Shown piece after piece: positions 15,786 through 24,507 of a stretch of DNA of 64,000 nt (position 1 is the first letter of the stretch; the number at the start of each line of letters is the position of its first letter). The stretch is from Paraburkholderia haematera. Its GTDB lineage: Bacteria; Pseudomonadota; Gammaproteobacteria; Burkholderiales; Burkholderiaceae. The position numbers and the translations under genes are program-made. Location: the NCBI RefSeq assembly GCF_905220975.1, contig NZ_CAJNBK010000009.1, positions 1 to 64,000 of the forward strand, given 5' to 3'. The notes beneath the pieces are model-generated. The model saw nothing but the letters and a program-made list of their open reading frames with translations. It did not search any database and had not been told where the DNA came from.

Positions 15786-18542
15786 TCACTTCTGCCCCTC
15801 CGAACGACCACCACCCAGCGCCTCGAGCAGTGGCCGCAACGCATCCAGTTCCGCGCCGAAACCACTCCAGTCCCCCGCCTTCAATCGCTCGATCGCACGG
15901 TCATAGTGTGCAAGCGCCTCGCGAGCACGCGCGTCCGCCGTGCCCTGGGGCTGCGGTGCGAGCGGGACGCTTTCCTTGAAGAGCGCCGCCAGCGCTTCGC
16001 CCAAAGTTTCCTTCATCACCACCCGGTCCCCATACGCGGCGATCACCCGCTTCAACTCGGGCAACTGCCCCGACTCCGCCCGCAAGTAGAGAGGAGAGAT
16101 GTAGAGGATGGAGTTCTCAATCGGCACGACGAGAAGATGGCCGCGAATGACGCGCGAACCCATCTGGTTCCACAGCGAAATCTGCTGCGAAATCTCGGTG
16201 TTCTGCTGAATGCGCGCCTCGATCTGGAACGGCCCATAAACGAGCTTGTCTTTCGGGAACGCGTAGACGATAAGCTTGCCGTAGTTAGGTGGATCGCAAC
16301 GGGCGGCGAGCCACGCGATCATATTGTCGCGCTGGCTGGGCACCATCGGCAGCATCAGAACGAACTCCTCGCGCGGCTCCCCGGGCAGCCGCATGATCAT
16401 GTAGTAAGGCGTCATCGGCGTGCCGGGACTATTTCCGCCATCAATGCCGATCAATTCCCGGGGGAACTGCCAGAGATCCTCGCGATTGTAGAAAACCTCC
16501 GGCGCATCCATGTGGTACGCCCGATAAGTTCGCGCCTGGATCAGGAACAGGTCTTCGGGGTAGCGGATATGTTGCTGCAAGTCTTGCGGCATCGCCGCGA
16601 GAGACTTGAACAGGCCCGGGAAGATGCGCTGATAAGTCCGCAGGATCGGATCGGCAGGATCGCTCACATAGAAATCCACCGTGCCGTTATAGGCGTCGAC
16701 CACAACCTTGACTGCGTTACGGACGTAGTTGGCGCCATCGCCGAAAGCCGGCTGGGCGTAGGGGAACCAGCGGCTTGTCGTATAGGCGTCCTGCATCCAG
16801 AAAAGGCGTCCATTGCTTACGACGAGATAGGGATCATGGTCGAGGGTGAGGAACGGAGCGATCGTCCTTACGCGGTCCTGAATGTTACGGTGCAGCAGGA
16901 TGCGGCTAGCGTTCGTGATGTAGCCCGTTAGCAGGATATTCGGATCGTCGAACTCCCAGGCAAAGAGGCTGCGGCGTGCGACGCTGCCGATGGCAATCCC
17001 ATCGCTTCCGCTGTAACTGGCATAGACGTTGTCTTTACCCTTGGGGTAATCGAATTCGGCGACGCTGCCTTTTACGATGACGTAGCCCTCTCCCCCTTCA
17101 CCGAAATACAGACGCGGCTCGCGAATGGCCGGCCCGCCGTGAGTCACGGGGGGAATGTCCTGCAGATAGAAGGAGGGCAACCCTTCTGTCGATTTTTCGG
17201 TGACGGGCGACATCACCACGCCGTTGCCGTGCGTGAACAGGAGGTGCAGGTTCACCCAGGTCTGGGCGTTCGCGGAAAGCATCGACGGTTCCAGTTCGCG
17301 GGCCGACAGCATCACTTGCCGGTAACCAGCGTCGAGCCGGTAGCGGTCGATATCGACGGAGAAAAATTTGTAGTAAGTCCTGATCTCCTGCAGCTGCGCG
17401 TACGTATCCATCAGCGGCTGCACATCCCACAGGCGAATGTTGTCGATGGTCGCCCGATTGGCTTCGAGTGAGCTGAGATTCAATTCCTGTTCGGCCGGAA
17501 ACGGCTTTACCGCGATCTGGCTGAGGCCATAGGCCATTCGCGTTAGCGCGATGTTGTCCTTGATATAGGGCATCTCCAGTTGCAGCTCGCTCGGCTTGAC
17601 GTAGAAGCGCTGGAACAGCGCCGGGTAAATCAGAGCGAACACGAACGAAGTGCCGAACACCAGCAACACGGAGGCAGCAGGAATCCGATAGTCCAGCCGG
17701 CGCATGTTGACCCACGACGCGACAGCCGCGGCGGCAGCAAGACCGGCAAGCACCCACAAGACCGGGAGTTCGACGTGGATGTCGGTATAACCGGCGCCGA
17801 CCACAACGCCGTTATCGCCGTAGAGCAGCAAAAAGCGGTCGAGTACGTAGGACCCGGCCTTCAGGACGAAGAACGCACCGAGCAGCGCTGCGCCATGAGT
17901 GGCGGCAGCGCCTGAGAGCCCGCGCGGCGGCCGATCGAACGTGATATCGCCGCGCACCCCGTAGATCACGCCGGCAAGGATCGCACTGCAAACGAGCACC
18001 TGCAGCAGCCAGTTCTTGAACACAAGGTAAGCGGGCAGCGAGAACAGATAGAAGCTGATGTCCAGGCCGAAAACAGGATCGCGCTCGCCGTAGGGCACTT
18101 GATGAAGGAAGCGCAGCACCAGATCCCAGTTGGAGATTTCGCCGGTGGCAATGATCAGCCCCAGGGCAATAGCGCAACCGGTAATGCTCGCGCGCCAGGG
18201 AATGCGTGGGGCGAGCTGGTCTGCCAGTTCGCTGATGAACTCCGGCGTACCTGATAGACGGGCCGTTTCCACTTGCCAGCTACCTGGACGCCTCGCGTAA
18301 CGATGCGCGAGGAACCCCGAAGCGGCGATTGCGCTCGCCGACGCTGCGAACACCGCGGCAAAGAGGAGCACCTTGGCGGAGACAACCGTCCAGAAAACGC
18401 CGACATAACCGATTGACGAAAACCACAGCCAGTCGACCACGAGGCCGGTGATACGGCCGACGACGATCAGGCCACCCACGACGACCGCCACAGTGATTGC
18501 GGTGCGCCTCGAACGCATGCGGGAGATGGGTTGCCAAAGCAT
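15786..18542 (-). CDS. UPF0182 family membrane protein
   Basis: The 918-residue protein has about seven N-terminal membrane helices (first at GGLIVVGRITGLVVDWLWF, last near residue 310) followed by a long extracytoplasmic domain. This length and layout, with motifs such as YGVRGDITFDRPP and PYLVVSNGRLFWMQDAYTTS, are those of UPF0182 (COG1615), a widespread family of unknown function. The start at ATG 18542 is supported by AAAGGAGG. It stands alone, divergent from the metallo-hydrolase gene, so context gives no function. Confidence 0.9.
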   Translation of the reverse strand: MLWQPISRMRSRRTAITVAVVVGGLIVVGRITGLVVDWLWFSSIGYVGVFWTVVSAKVLLFAAVFAASASAIAASGFLAHRYARRPGSWQVETARLSGTPEFISELADQLAPRIPWRASITGCAIALGLIIATGEISNWDLVLRFLHQVPYGERDPVFGLDISFYLFSLPAYLVFKNWLLQVLVCSAILAGVIYGVRGDITFDRPPRGLSGAAATHGAALLGAFFVLKAGSYVLDRFLLLYGDNGVVVGAGYTDIHVELPVLWVLAGLAAAAAVASWVNMRRLDYRIPAASVLLVFGTSFVFALIYPALFQRFYVKPSELQLEMPYIKDNIALTRMAYGLSQIAVKPFPAEQELNLSSLEANRATIDNIRLWDVQPLMDTYAQLQEIRTYYKFFSVDIDRYRLDAGYRQVMLSARELEPSMLSANAQTWVNLHLLFTHGNGVVMSPVTEKSTEGLPSFYLQDIPPVTHGGPAIREPRLYFGEGGEGYVIVKGSVAEFDYPKGKDNVYASYSGSDGIAIGSVARRSLFAWEFDDPNILLTGYITNASRILLHRNIQDRVRTIAPFLTLDHDPYLVVSNGRLFWMQDAYTTSRWFPYAQPAFGDGANYVRNAVKVVVDAYNGTVDFYVSDPADPILRTYQRIFPGLFKSLAAMPQDLQQHIRYPEDLFLIQARTYRAYHMDAPEVFYNREDLWQFPRELIGIDGGNSPGTPMTPYYMIMRLPGEPREEFVLMLPMVPSQRDNMIAWLAARCDPPNYGKLIVYAFPKDKLVYGPFQIEARIQQNTEISQQISLWNQMGSRVIRGHLLVVPIENSILYISPLYLRAESGQLPELKRVIAAYGDRVVMKETLGEALAALFKESVPLAPQPQGTADARAREALAHYDRAIERLKAGDWSGFGAELDALRPLLEALGGGRSEGQK

Positions 18543-18745
18543 TGCCCCTCCTTTGCCGGTATTAGGGTCGTATAAATGATTGTAGTCCGGTGAGGCAGGA
18601 GGCGTACGCTCGCCCGTTCCGGAATTGATTTGACATCCTTGACCTGGCCCGGGACTATTGAAGCCGCAAAAACGTGCCGGCGCGGTCAAGGCGCCGAGTG
18701 CCAATCGAACACATCCCATCAAAAAATGTCAGGAGACATAGAGCC

Positions 18746-19744
18746 ATGAGTGATCAGCCGTTCGGACGCTCCCGCCGCGATTTCATGCGTATTGCCGTTA
18801 CAGCAGGCACCACCGCAGCGCTGCCGTGGATGCAGGACGCCCACGCGCAGTCACCGGCCAACTCCGCAACACCTGCACCCGCCGCTGGACACTCAGCAAA
18901 AGGCACACAGCTGATCCTGCTCGGCACCAAGGGAGGCCCGACGCCGTCCGACCTGCGCGCGGCGCCGTCGAACGTGCTGGTGGTCGACGGTCAGCCCTAC
19001 GTAGTGGATTGCGGCAACGGCGTCGCGCTGCAGTTGACCAAAGCGGGCGTCAAGCTGCCGGGCATCCGTGACATCTTCCTGACCCACCATCATTCGGATC
19101 ACAACGCCGACCTCGGCAACCTCGTGTTCCTCGCCTGGGCCACCGGCCTGCATACGCCCGTGAACCTCTACGGGCCGCCGCGCATGACAAAGATGATCGA
19201 TGACTTTGTCGACATGAACGCAATCGACCTCGACGTGCGAATGCGCGAAGAAGGCCGCCCGCCGTTGCGGCCACTGATCAACATCCATGAATTCGACGGT
19301 CCGCGTCTCGTGATGGAAGACGACCGCGTGCGCGTCACCTCGACACTGGTCGACCACTACACGATCAAGCCGGCATTCGCTTACCGCTTCGAGACGCGGG
19401 ACCGCACGGTCGTCTTCTCCGGCGACACGACCTACTACCCTGCGCTTGCCGAATTCGCGAAAGGCGCTGACGTCCTGGTGCATGAGGTGATGTACCTGCC
19501 CGCGCTCGAAAAGCTGATGAAGACCGTCGACAACGCGCCGACGCTGCTCGATCACCTCGTGAAGAGCCACACCACCACGGAGCAGGTCGGCAAGATTGCC
19601 GCGGCGGCGGGCGTCAAGACGCTGGTGCTGAGCCATTTCGTGCCAGGCGGCGATCCCGCGATTACCGACGAGATGTGGGCCGCCGATGCACGCAAGCAAT
19701 TCGGTGGACAGATCATCGTCGGTAAAGACCTGCAGGTGATCTGA
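18746..19744 (+). CDS. Tat-exported MBL-fold metallo-hydrolase
   Basis: The 332-residue protein starts with a twin-arginine signal (SRRDFMRIAV, then AALPWMQDAHAQ) and has a metallo-beta-lactamase fold. The metal-binding box HHHSDH and later ligands (VVFSGDTTY, LVLSHFVPGGD) are visible, as in RNase Z/arylsulfatase-like hydrolases of the superfamily. Export by Tat fits a periplasmic enzyme folded with metal in the cytoplasm. AGGAG at 18731-18735 supports ATG 18746. A CobW-type GTPase follows 18 bases downstream, so metal supply may be linked; substrate unknown. Confidence 0.85.
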   Translation: MSDQPFGRSRRDFMRIAVTAGTTAALPWMQDAHAQSPANSATPAPAAGHSAKGTQLILLGTKGGPTPSDLRAAPSNVLVVDGQPYVVDCGNGVALQLTKAGVKLPGIRDIFLTHHHSDHNADLGNLVFLAWATGLHTPVNLYGPPRMTKMIDDFVDMNAIDLDVRMREEGRPPLRPLINIHEFDGPRLVMEDDRVRVTSTLVDHYTIKPAFAYRFETRDRTVVFSGDTTYYPALAEFAKGADVLVHEVMYLPALEKLMKTVDNAPTLLDHLVKSHTTTEQVGKIAAAAGVKTLVLSHFVPGGDPAITDEMWAADARKQFGGQIIVGKDLQVI

Positions 19745-19762
19745 GTGTCAGGAAGAGCCACC

Positions 19763-20794
19763 ATGCAATCCACTGCGATTCCCCTGACGTTGCTGACGGG
19801 CTTTCTCGGTTCGGGTAAAACCACGTTGCTTAATCGCCTGCTCCCGCAACCGGCGCTGGGCCGTTGTGCCGTGGTGATCAACGAACTGGGCGCGATCGGT
19901 CTCGATCATCTGTTCGTCAGCACCTCGCGCGACGAGACCGTCGCGCTGCTCGAAAACGGCTGCCTGTGCTGCGGCGTGCGCGACGAACTGGCAGCGACCG
20001 TGGCCGATCTGCTGGAGCGCCGCACGCGCGGCGAGATTCCCGCCTTCGAACGGATTTTGATCGAGACTACCGGGCTTGCGCGCCCTGGCCCGGTGATCTC
20101 GCTGCTGCTGGGTGACCCGGCGCTTGAAGGCCGTTTACAACTCGATGGCATCGTGACGACCGTCGATGCGAAACACGGCGCCGCGCAACTCGCCCGGCAT
20201 GAGGAATCGCGTCAGCAGGTAGCAGTCGCGGACCGGCTGTTGCTGACCAAGGCTGAACTGGTCGATGCGCCCAAGCTTGCCGACCTCGAGGCCGCGCTTG
20301 AGGCGCTGAATCCGGGGGCGGCGCGCATCCCGGTGCACAACGGCGAGATCGACGCACAACAGCTGCTCGACATCCTGACACCGCGTGCCTTGCGGCCCTG
20401 GTTACGCGCCGAACCTTCGCCGCGCAAGCTGCTGATGCGTGGCGCTGCGGCGTCACGTGTGGCTCATCCGGACATCGACAGCTTCTGCCTGACTTATTCC
20501 CAGGCATTGCCGATGCGGGCATTCGAAACCGCGCTGACCGTCCTGCTCGGCTATCACGGCGAACGCATCCTGCGGGTTAAGGGGATCGGCAATTTCATCG
20601 GCGAATCGCGGCCTGTTGTGTTCCATGGCGTGCAGCAGTTGCTGCACGAACCGTTGCGACTTGAAGCGTGGCCTGACGACGATCACACGACACGGCTCGT
20701 GTTCATCGTGCAGGGACTCGCCAGGTCGGTGATCGAGGAAACGATTACCCATTTTCTGCGTGAAGCAGGACAAGAATTAAACCAATGTACGTGA
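19763..20794 (+). CDS. CobW/COG0523 family GTP-binding metallochaperone
   Basis: The 343-residue G3E-family GTPase has Walker A GFLGSGKTTLLN at the N-terminus, the metal-binding CxCC motif in ENGCLCCGVRDEL, the ETTGLARP switch region and the guanine-specificity motif near LLTKAEL. A CobW C-terminal domain begins around residue 230. COG0523 proteins deliver zinc, cobalt or other metals to client enzymes. The client could be the Tat-exported hydrolase just upstream, which is inference from adjacency. ATG 19763 has AGGAAG upstream; GTG 19745 would add six residues. Confidence 0.88.
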   Translation: MQSTAIPLTLLTGFLGSGKTTLLNRLLPQPALGRCAVVINELGAIGLDHLFVSTSRDETVALLENGCLCCGVRDELAATVADLLERRTRGEIPAFERILIETTGLARPGPVISLLLGDPALEGRLQLDGIVTTVDAKHGAAQLARHEESRQQVAVADRLLLTKAELVDAPKLADLEAALEALNPGAARIPVHNGEIDAQQLLDILTPRALRPWLRAEPSPRKLLMRGAAASRVAHPDIDSFCLTYSQALPMRAFETALTVLLGYHGERILRVKGIGNFIGESRPVVFHGVQQLLHEPLRLEAWPDDDHTTRLVFIVQGLARSVIEETITHFLREAGQELNQCT

Positions 20795-21063
20795 CATCGT
20801 CGAATGCCCCAGATCAGATTGGCGAGTTTGCACGTCTGGTTCACGATGCCTTCAGGCAAGCGTTGCCCGCTACAGAGCAACGCCGCCTGGCGACCTCCGT
20901 CATCGTTCACGATGTCACGGAGGGTTCATGGGGAGCAAACGGCGCGATCTGGCGTCTCCCAGACTTTGCGAACGCGGCTGGTTTCGCTCACTTGCAATCA
21001 CTGACCGGGGCAAGCTCTCAATACGATAAGGCGTTGCCGGCAAGACCCGATACAGGCTCATGA
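20785..21063 (+). CDS. Tautomerase-like small protein
   Basis: The 92-residue frame overlaps the end of the CobW gene by ten bases. The segment RRLATSVIVHDVTEGSWGANG resembles the 4-oxalocrotonate tautomerase family (strand, then VHEVPxxxWG-like turn). The catalytic Pro that should follow the initiator Met is replaced by Tyr (MYVTSS). It may be an inactive or divergent member, or use a different start. No clear ribosome binding site is seen. The gene ends six bases into the convergent DUF899 gene. Confidence 0.45.
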   Translation: MYVTSSNAPDQIGEFARLVHDAFRQALPATEQRRLATSVIVHDVTEGSWGANGAIWRLPDFANAAGFAHLQSLTGASSQYDKALPARPDTGS

Positions 21064-21852
21064 CTTCGTGACCGCGTCCTGATTCCGGAACGCCGCCTCA
21101 CCCGCGTCCGACACCTCGACCCACTTCTTGTCGGGCGCGGCTTCTGCGACGTAGCTGTCGTGCCAGTTCCACCACTTGTAGGTCGGGGTCTGAGGATAGC
21201 CCTCGGGCGAGTCTTCCCAGACCTCCTGCCGGCCCAGCGGCGTGATGTCGAGGTAGTTCCAGGTGCCGCCCATCTGCTCGTCGCCGCGGTTGTTGATGAA
21301 GTAAGTGCGGAACACGCGGTCGCCGTCGCGGTAGAACACGTTCGTGCCGTGCCACTCCGCCACGCCGAAGTCGGCGTCGAAGCTGTCCGTGAGGGAGAAC
21401 CACGGCATCTGCCAGCCCATCCGCGCCTTCAACCTCGCGATGTCCGCCTGAGGCGCACGCGAGACGAAGACGAGCGTGGTGTCACGCGCGTTCAGATGGG
21501 CAAGGTGAGCGACCTGGTCGGCCACCATGGAGCAGCCCCGGCAAGCGTGGTCTGGCCAGCCAAACACGCCGGGCTCGAAAAAGGCGCGGTACACGATAAG
21601 CTGACGCCGCCCTTCGAACAGCTCGAGCAGGCTGGCCGGGCCCGCGGGCCCGTCGAACACATACGCCGTCTCCACGGCCATCCACGGCATTCGCCGACGC
21701 TCGGCGACCAGAGCATCACGGGCGCGGGTCTGAGCTTTTTCTTTCACGAGCAGCTGCTCGCGGGCCGATTCCCACGCCTGCGCCGACACGACCGGCGGTG
21801 TGTGCATGGCAGGTTGTCCGTCTTTCTGTCCGTTCTCGGTTGATGTAGTCAT
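21058..21852 (-). CDS. DUF899 thioredoxin-fold protein
   Basis: The 264-residue protein matches the DUF899 pattern. It has a helical N-terminus with ARDALVAERRRMPW, a thioredoxin-like core with the conserved HACRGCSMVADQ box (C-x2-C), PWFSLTDSFDADFGV, and a C-terminal YKWWNWHDSY. Family members are described as thioredoxin-like, and no physiological partner is established. The gene has its own 430-base upstream region and converges on the tautomerase-like gene. Confidence 0.85.
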   Translation of the reverse strand: MTTSTENGQKDGQPAMHTPPVVSAQAWESAREQLLVKEKAQTRARDALVAERRRMPWMAVETAYVFDGPAGPASLLELFEGRRQLIVYRAFFEPGVFGWPDHACRGCSMVADQVAHLAHLNARDTTLVFVSRAPQADIARLKARMGWQMPWFSLTDSFDADFGVAEWHGTNVFYRDGDRVFRTYFINNRGDEQMGGTWNYLDITPLGRQEVWEDSPEGYPQTPTYKWWNWHDSYVAEAAPDKKWVEVSDAGEAAFRNQDAVTKS

Positions 21853-22286
21853 GGCTTTTGCAATCTCCTGGTTTGGGTGAATTCCCGCGCCTCGTGGCTG
21901 AAGCGCGAGTCCATTCGTTGCTCAACGCTGGTTGTTGGCCGTGAGATAGTTTTGCACCGGAAAGCGAACGTGGGGAGTAACAAGTGTGGCGGTATTCAGG
22001 TAGGGTCGCGGCTCCTCCCGGCAATGCACGGGGAAGGATGCGAAGGGTTCGTCGCCGCCGATGATTGCATCTTCTGCGCAAGGCGGGCGGACGGTACATC
22101 GTCTAAACAGCAAACCGGTGTGACGACATGAAGTATTATTTCCGCGGCAGCGAAGCGTCGTTTTGACAATGGATGCTTCGCTGCGTTCGACGTTCTCTGG
22201 TTGTGAATATGAACCGCGTGTCGAAGCAAAGGAGAAGTGTCAATGGAGGCAGTAGCGTTGGCAGAGGCTATTGGGTGGTGTCCGTC
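21853..22286. other. Divergent intergenic region with an inverted repeat
   Basis: No gene is supported here. Positions 22146-22155 (GCAGCGAAGC) and 22174-22183 (GCTTCGCTGC) form a 10-bp perfect inverted repeat around an 18-base spacer that contains TTGACA. This may be control DNA for the isochorismatase-like gene. Confidence 0.4.
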
Positions 22287-22853
22287 ATGATTCCGGCAAT
22301 CGCGCCGGCGCATACCGCGCTTGTCGTCATGCATTATCAGACCGATATTCTCGGGCTCTTTCCATCGGTCGCACCGGCCTTGCTCGCCAATACGCGCAAG
22401 CTGTGCGACGCGGCGCGGGCCAAAGGCGTCAGCGTCTATTTTGCCAACCTCCGGTTCAGCCCGGGCTATCCGGAAGTCAGCCCATTGAACAAGAATGGGC
22501 AGGGAATCAAGCAACTTGGCCTCTTCGTCGACGACAGGACCTCGCCGGAGTTAGGCCAGCAGGCCAGTGAGCCGGTCATCATCGCGCATCGCGCCAGCGT
22601 GTTCTTCGGCACCGATCTGCAGGCACGACTTCTCGCACAAGGTGTCGATTCGCTGACTATGGTCGGCATTGCGTCGACCGGTGTCGTGCTGTCCTCGGTC
22701 GCGTATGCGAGCGACGCGGACTTCCGCTTGTACACGGTCAAGGATTGCTGTTACGACCCGGATCAGGTGGTACATGAACATCTGTTCTCCACCGCATTCG
22801 ATTCGCGCACCACGGTGCTGTCGCTCGCGGATGCCTTGCTGCTGCTCGCCTAG
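22287..22853 (+). CDS. Isochorismatase-like (cysteine hydrolase superfamily) protein
   Basis: The 188-residue alpha/beta hydrolase has the isochorismatase-like fold, with the catalytic-type Asp in VVMHYQTDILGLF and the later GIASTGVVLSSVAYASDADF motif. In nicotinamidase-type members a nucleophilic Cys stands within that second motif; here the position reads Val, so thiol chemistry is unlikely. True isochorismatases also lack the Cys. Substrate unknown. The start at ATG 22287 is set by the domain start; the ribosome binding site is weak (GGTGGTG). Confidence 0.78.
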   Translation: MIPAIAPAHTALVVMHYQTDILGLFPSVAPALLANTRKLCDAARAKGVSVYFANLRFSPGYPEVSPLNKNGQGIKQLGLFVDDRTSPELGQQASEPVIIAHRASVFFGTDLQARLLAQGVDSLTMVGIASTGVVLSSVAYASDADFRLYTVKDCCYDPDQVVHEHLFSTAFDSRTTVLSLADALLLLA

Positions 22854-22856
22854 ATT

Positions 22857-22925
22857 TTCGACGTCCACGCCGGAGCAAACCCGGGATCTCCCCAATGTCC
22901 GATTTGAAGCAGCGTGGACGTCGAA
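22857..22925. repeat. 14-bp inverted repeat after the isochorismatase-like gene
   Basis: TTCGACGTCCACGC (22857-22870) and its exact complement (22912-22925) flank 41 bases. It begins four bases after the stop codon. It could be a long-looped transcript end or the remains of a small inserted element; no target duplication is visible. Confidence 0.5.
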
Positions 22926-23092
22926 GAGTCCTTTTGGCACGCGAGGTGAATCACCCAATGACCTCGCACGACCGCCTGCCCGACCGCTATTAAACTTGAC
23001 TTGGCTTACCTCGCGCCGGAGAATTACTATTCCCTTGCGGCCGCGCCCCGCGGCGACAAGTCGGTGTTCGCGTGCCTTCAATGGAGGTTCGT

Positions 23093-23695
23093 ATGAGCTA
23101 TCACCTGGAAGGTCGTCTGCTCGAAGTTTGCAACTGCAAAGTCCTGTGTCCGTGCTGGATCGGCGAGGACCCTGACAACGGTACCTGCGACACAATTGTC
23201 GCGTGGCGTATAGACAAGGGAGCGGTCGAAGGCATCGATGTCGGCGGCAATACCATCGCGGTCGTTGCCCATGTGCCTGGCAATATCCTGCAAGGCAACT
23301 GGACTGCCGCGGTCTATGTCGACGACCAGGCCTCAAAGGCGCAGGAGGAGGCACTGCTGAAGGTCTACACCGGCCAGGCCGGCGGACCGGTAGCTGACCT
23401 CGTCAAGCTCATCGGCCAGGTCGTATCCGTGGAGCGAGCGCCGATCCGCTTCACCGTGGTCGCGGGCAAGGGCGAACTCGAGATCGGCACGAACTACTAC
23501 GCAGAACTCGAACCCTATCTCGGTGCGACCGGTGGCCAGACCACTCTGTCCGACACCGTGTTCTCGACGGTACCAGGCGCTCCGGTGTTTGTCGGCAAGG
23601 CCCCGACTTATCGATCGAAGAACCCCGCCCTCGGCATCGATCTCGACATTAAAAACCACAACGCCCTGCAGAGCACGTTTGTCTTCGACGCATGA
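23093..23695 (+). CDS. DUF1326 domain protein
   Basis: The 200-residue protein begins with the family's Cys-rich motif VCNCKVLCPCWIGEDP near the N-terminus, followed by repeated beta-strands. It matches DUF1326, a family of unknown function that is often next to DUF2182 genes; the Cys cluster suggests metal binding. GGAGG at 23084-23088 supports ATG 23093 over GTG 23072. The stop overlaps the DUF2182 start by four bases, so the two are co-translated. Confidence 0.88.
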   Translation: MSYHLEGRLLEVCNCKVLCPCWIGEDPDNGTCDTIVAWRIDKGAVEGIDVGGNTIAVVAHVPGNILQGNWTAAVYVDDQASKAQEEALLKVYTGQAGGPVADLVKLIGQVVSVERAPIRFTVVAGKGELEIGTNYYAELEPYLGATGGQTTLSDTVFSTVPGAPVFVGKAPTYRSKNPALGIDLDIKNHNALQSTFVFDA

Positions 23696-24507
23696 ACCCG
23701 ACGGCAGGCCCGCCGCCGTCCCGCGCCTCGCGCCATGTTCACGTGTTCCTGCCGGTCCTGACTGCGCTGATTGCGCTCGCGTGGGTGGTGTTATGGGCGT
23801 GGGCGCGCAGTCCATACGGACGCTATATCGAGCACGGCGACTGGACAGCGTCAGGGCCGGCGGCATTTCTGTGCCGTGTTGTTCCCGCCGGCGACGTGGT
23901 CGTGCCCATCGTGCTCTACGCCACCGCGTGGATTCTCATGACGGCGGCCATGATGCTGCCGACCACCTTGCCGTTGTTCAACGCCTTCGACCGGTTGACG
24001 GCGCAGCGCCCGGACCATGGGCGCCTCCTCGTGCTGCTTGGCCTGGGCTACATGACGGTGTGGGGGGCTTTTGGACTCCTCGCACACGGACTCCACAGTG
24101 CAGTGCTGTCCGCGCTCGCACGCGTACCCGCACTGGCCTGGCACGGCTGGCTGATCGGCGTCGCGACGATTGCATTGGCTGGCGCGTTTCAGTTCAGCAA
24201 ACTCAAGTACCGGTGCCTTGAAAAGTGCCGCACGCCTTTGAGCTTCGTCATCGAGCACTGGCGTGGGCACGCGCAAGCACGGCACGCGTTTGCGCTTGGC
24301 GCTCAGCACGGCCTGTTCTGCGTCGGGTGCTGCTGGGCGCTGATGCTATTGATGTTCGCGCTCGGCACCGGCAGCCTCGGCTGGATGCTCCTGCTTGCGG
24401 CTGTGATGGCGATCGAAAAGAACGTTCGCTGGGGCCAGCGTCTCAGCATGCCCCTCGGCATCGCGTTGCTGTCGTGGGCAGTCATCCTGGTGGCGATTCA
24501 TGAGTGA
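23692..24507 (+). CDS. DUF2182 integral membrane protein
   Basis: The 271-residue protein has about six to seven membrane helices. It carries the family's Cys motifs RCLEKCRTP and FCVGCCWALM, the same as the truncated paralogue at the left edge of the window. It is coupled to the DUF1326 gene upstream (4-base overlap) and to the EamA gene downstream (8-base overlap), forming a three-gene unit. DUF2182 is a predicted metal-binding membrane family; a role in metal handling together with DUF1326 is inference. Confidence 0.9.
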   Translation: MNPTAGPPPSRASRHVHVFLPVLTALIALAWVVLWAWARSPYGRYIEHGDWTASGPAAFLCRVVPAGDVVVPIVLYATAWILMTAAMMLPTTLPLFNAFDRLTAQRPDHGRLLVLLGLGYMTVWGAFGLLAHGLHSAVLSALARVPALAWHGWLIGVATIALAGAFQFSKLKYRCLEKCRTPLSFVIEHWRGHAQARHAFALGAQHGLFCVGCCWALMLLMFALGTGSLGWMLLLAAVMAIEKNVRWGQRLSMPLGIALLSWAVILVAIHE

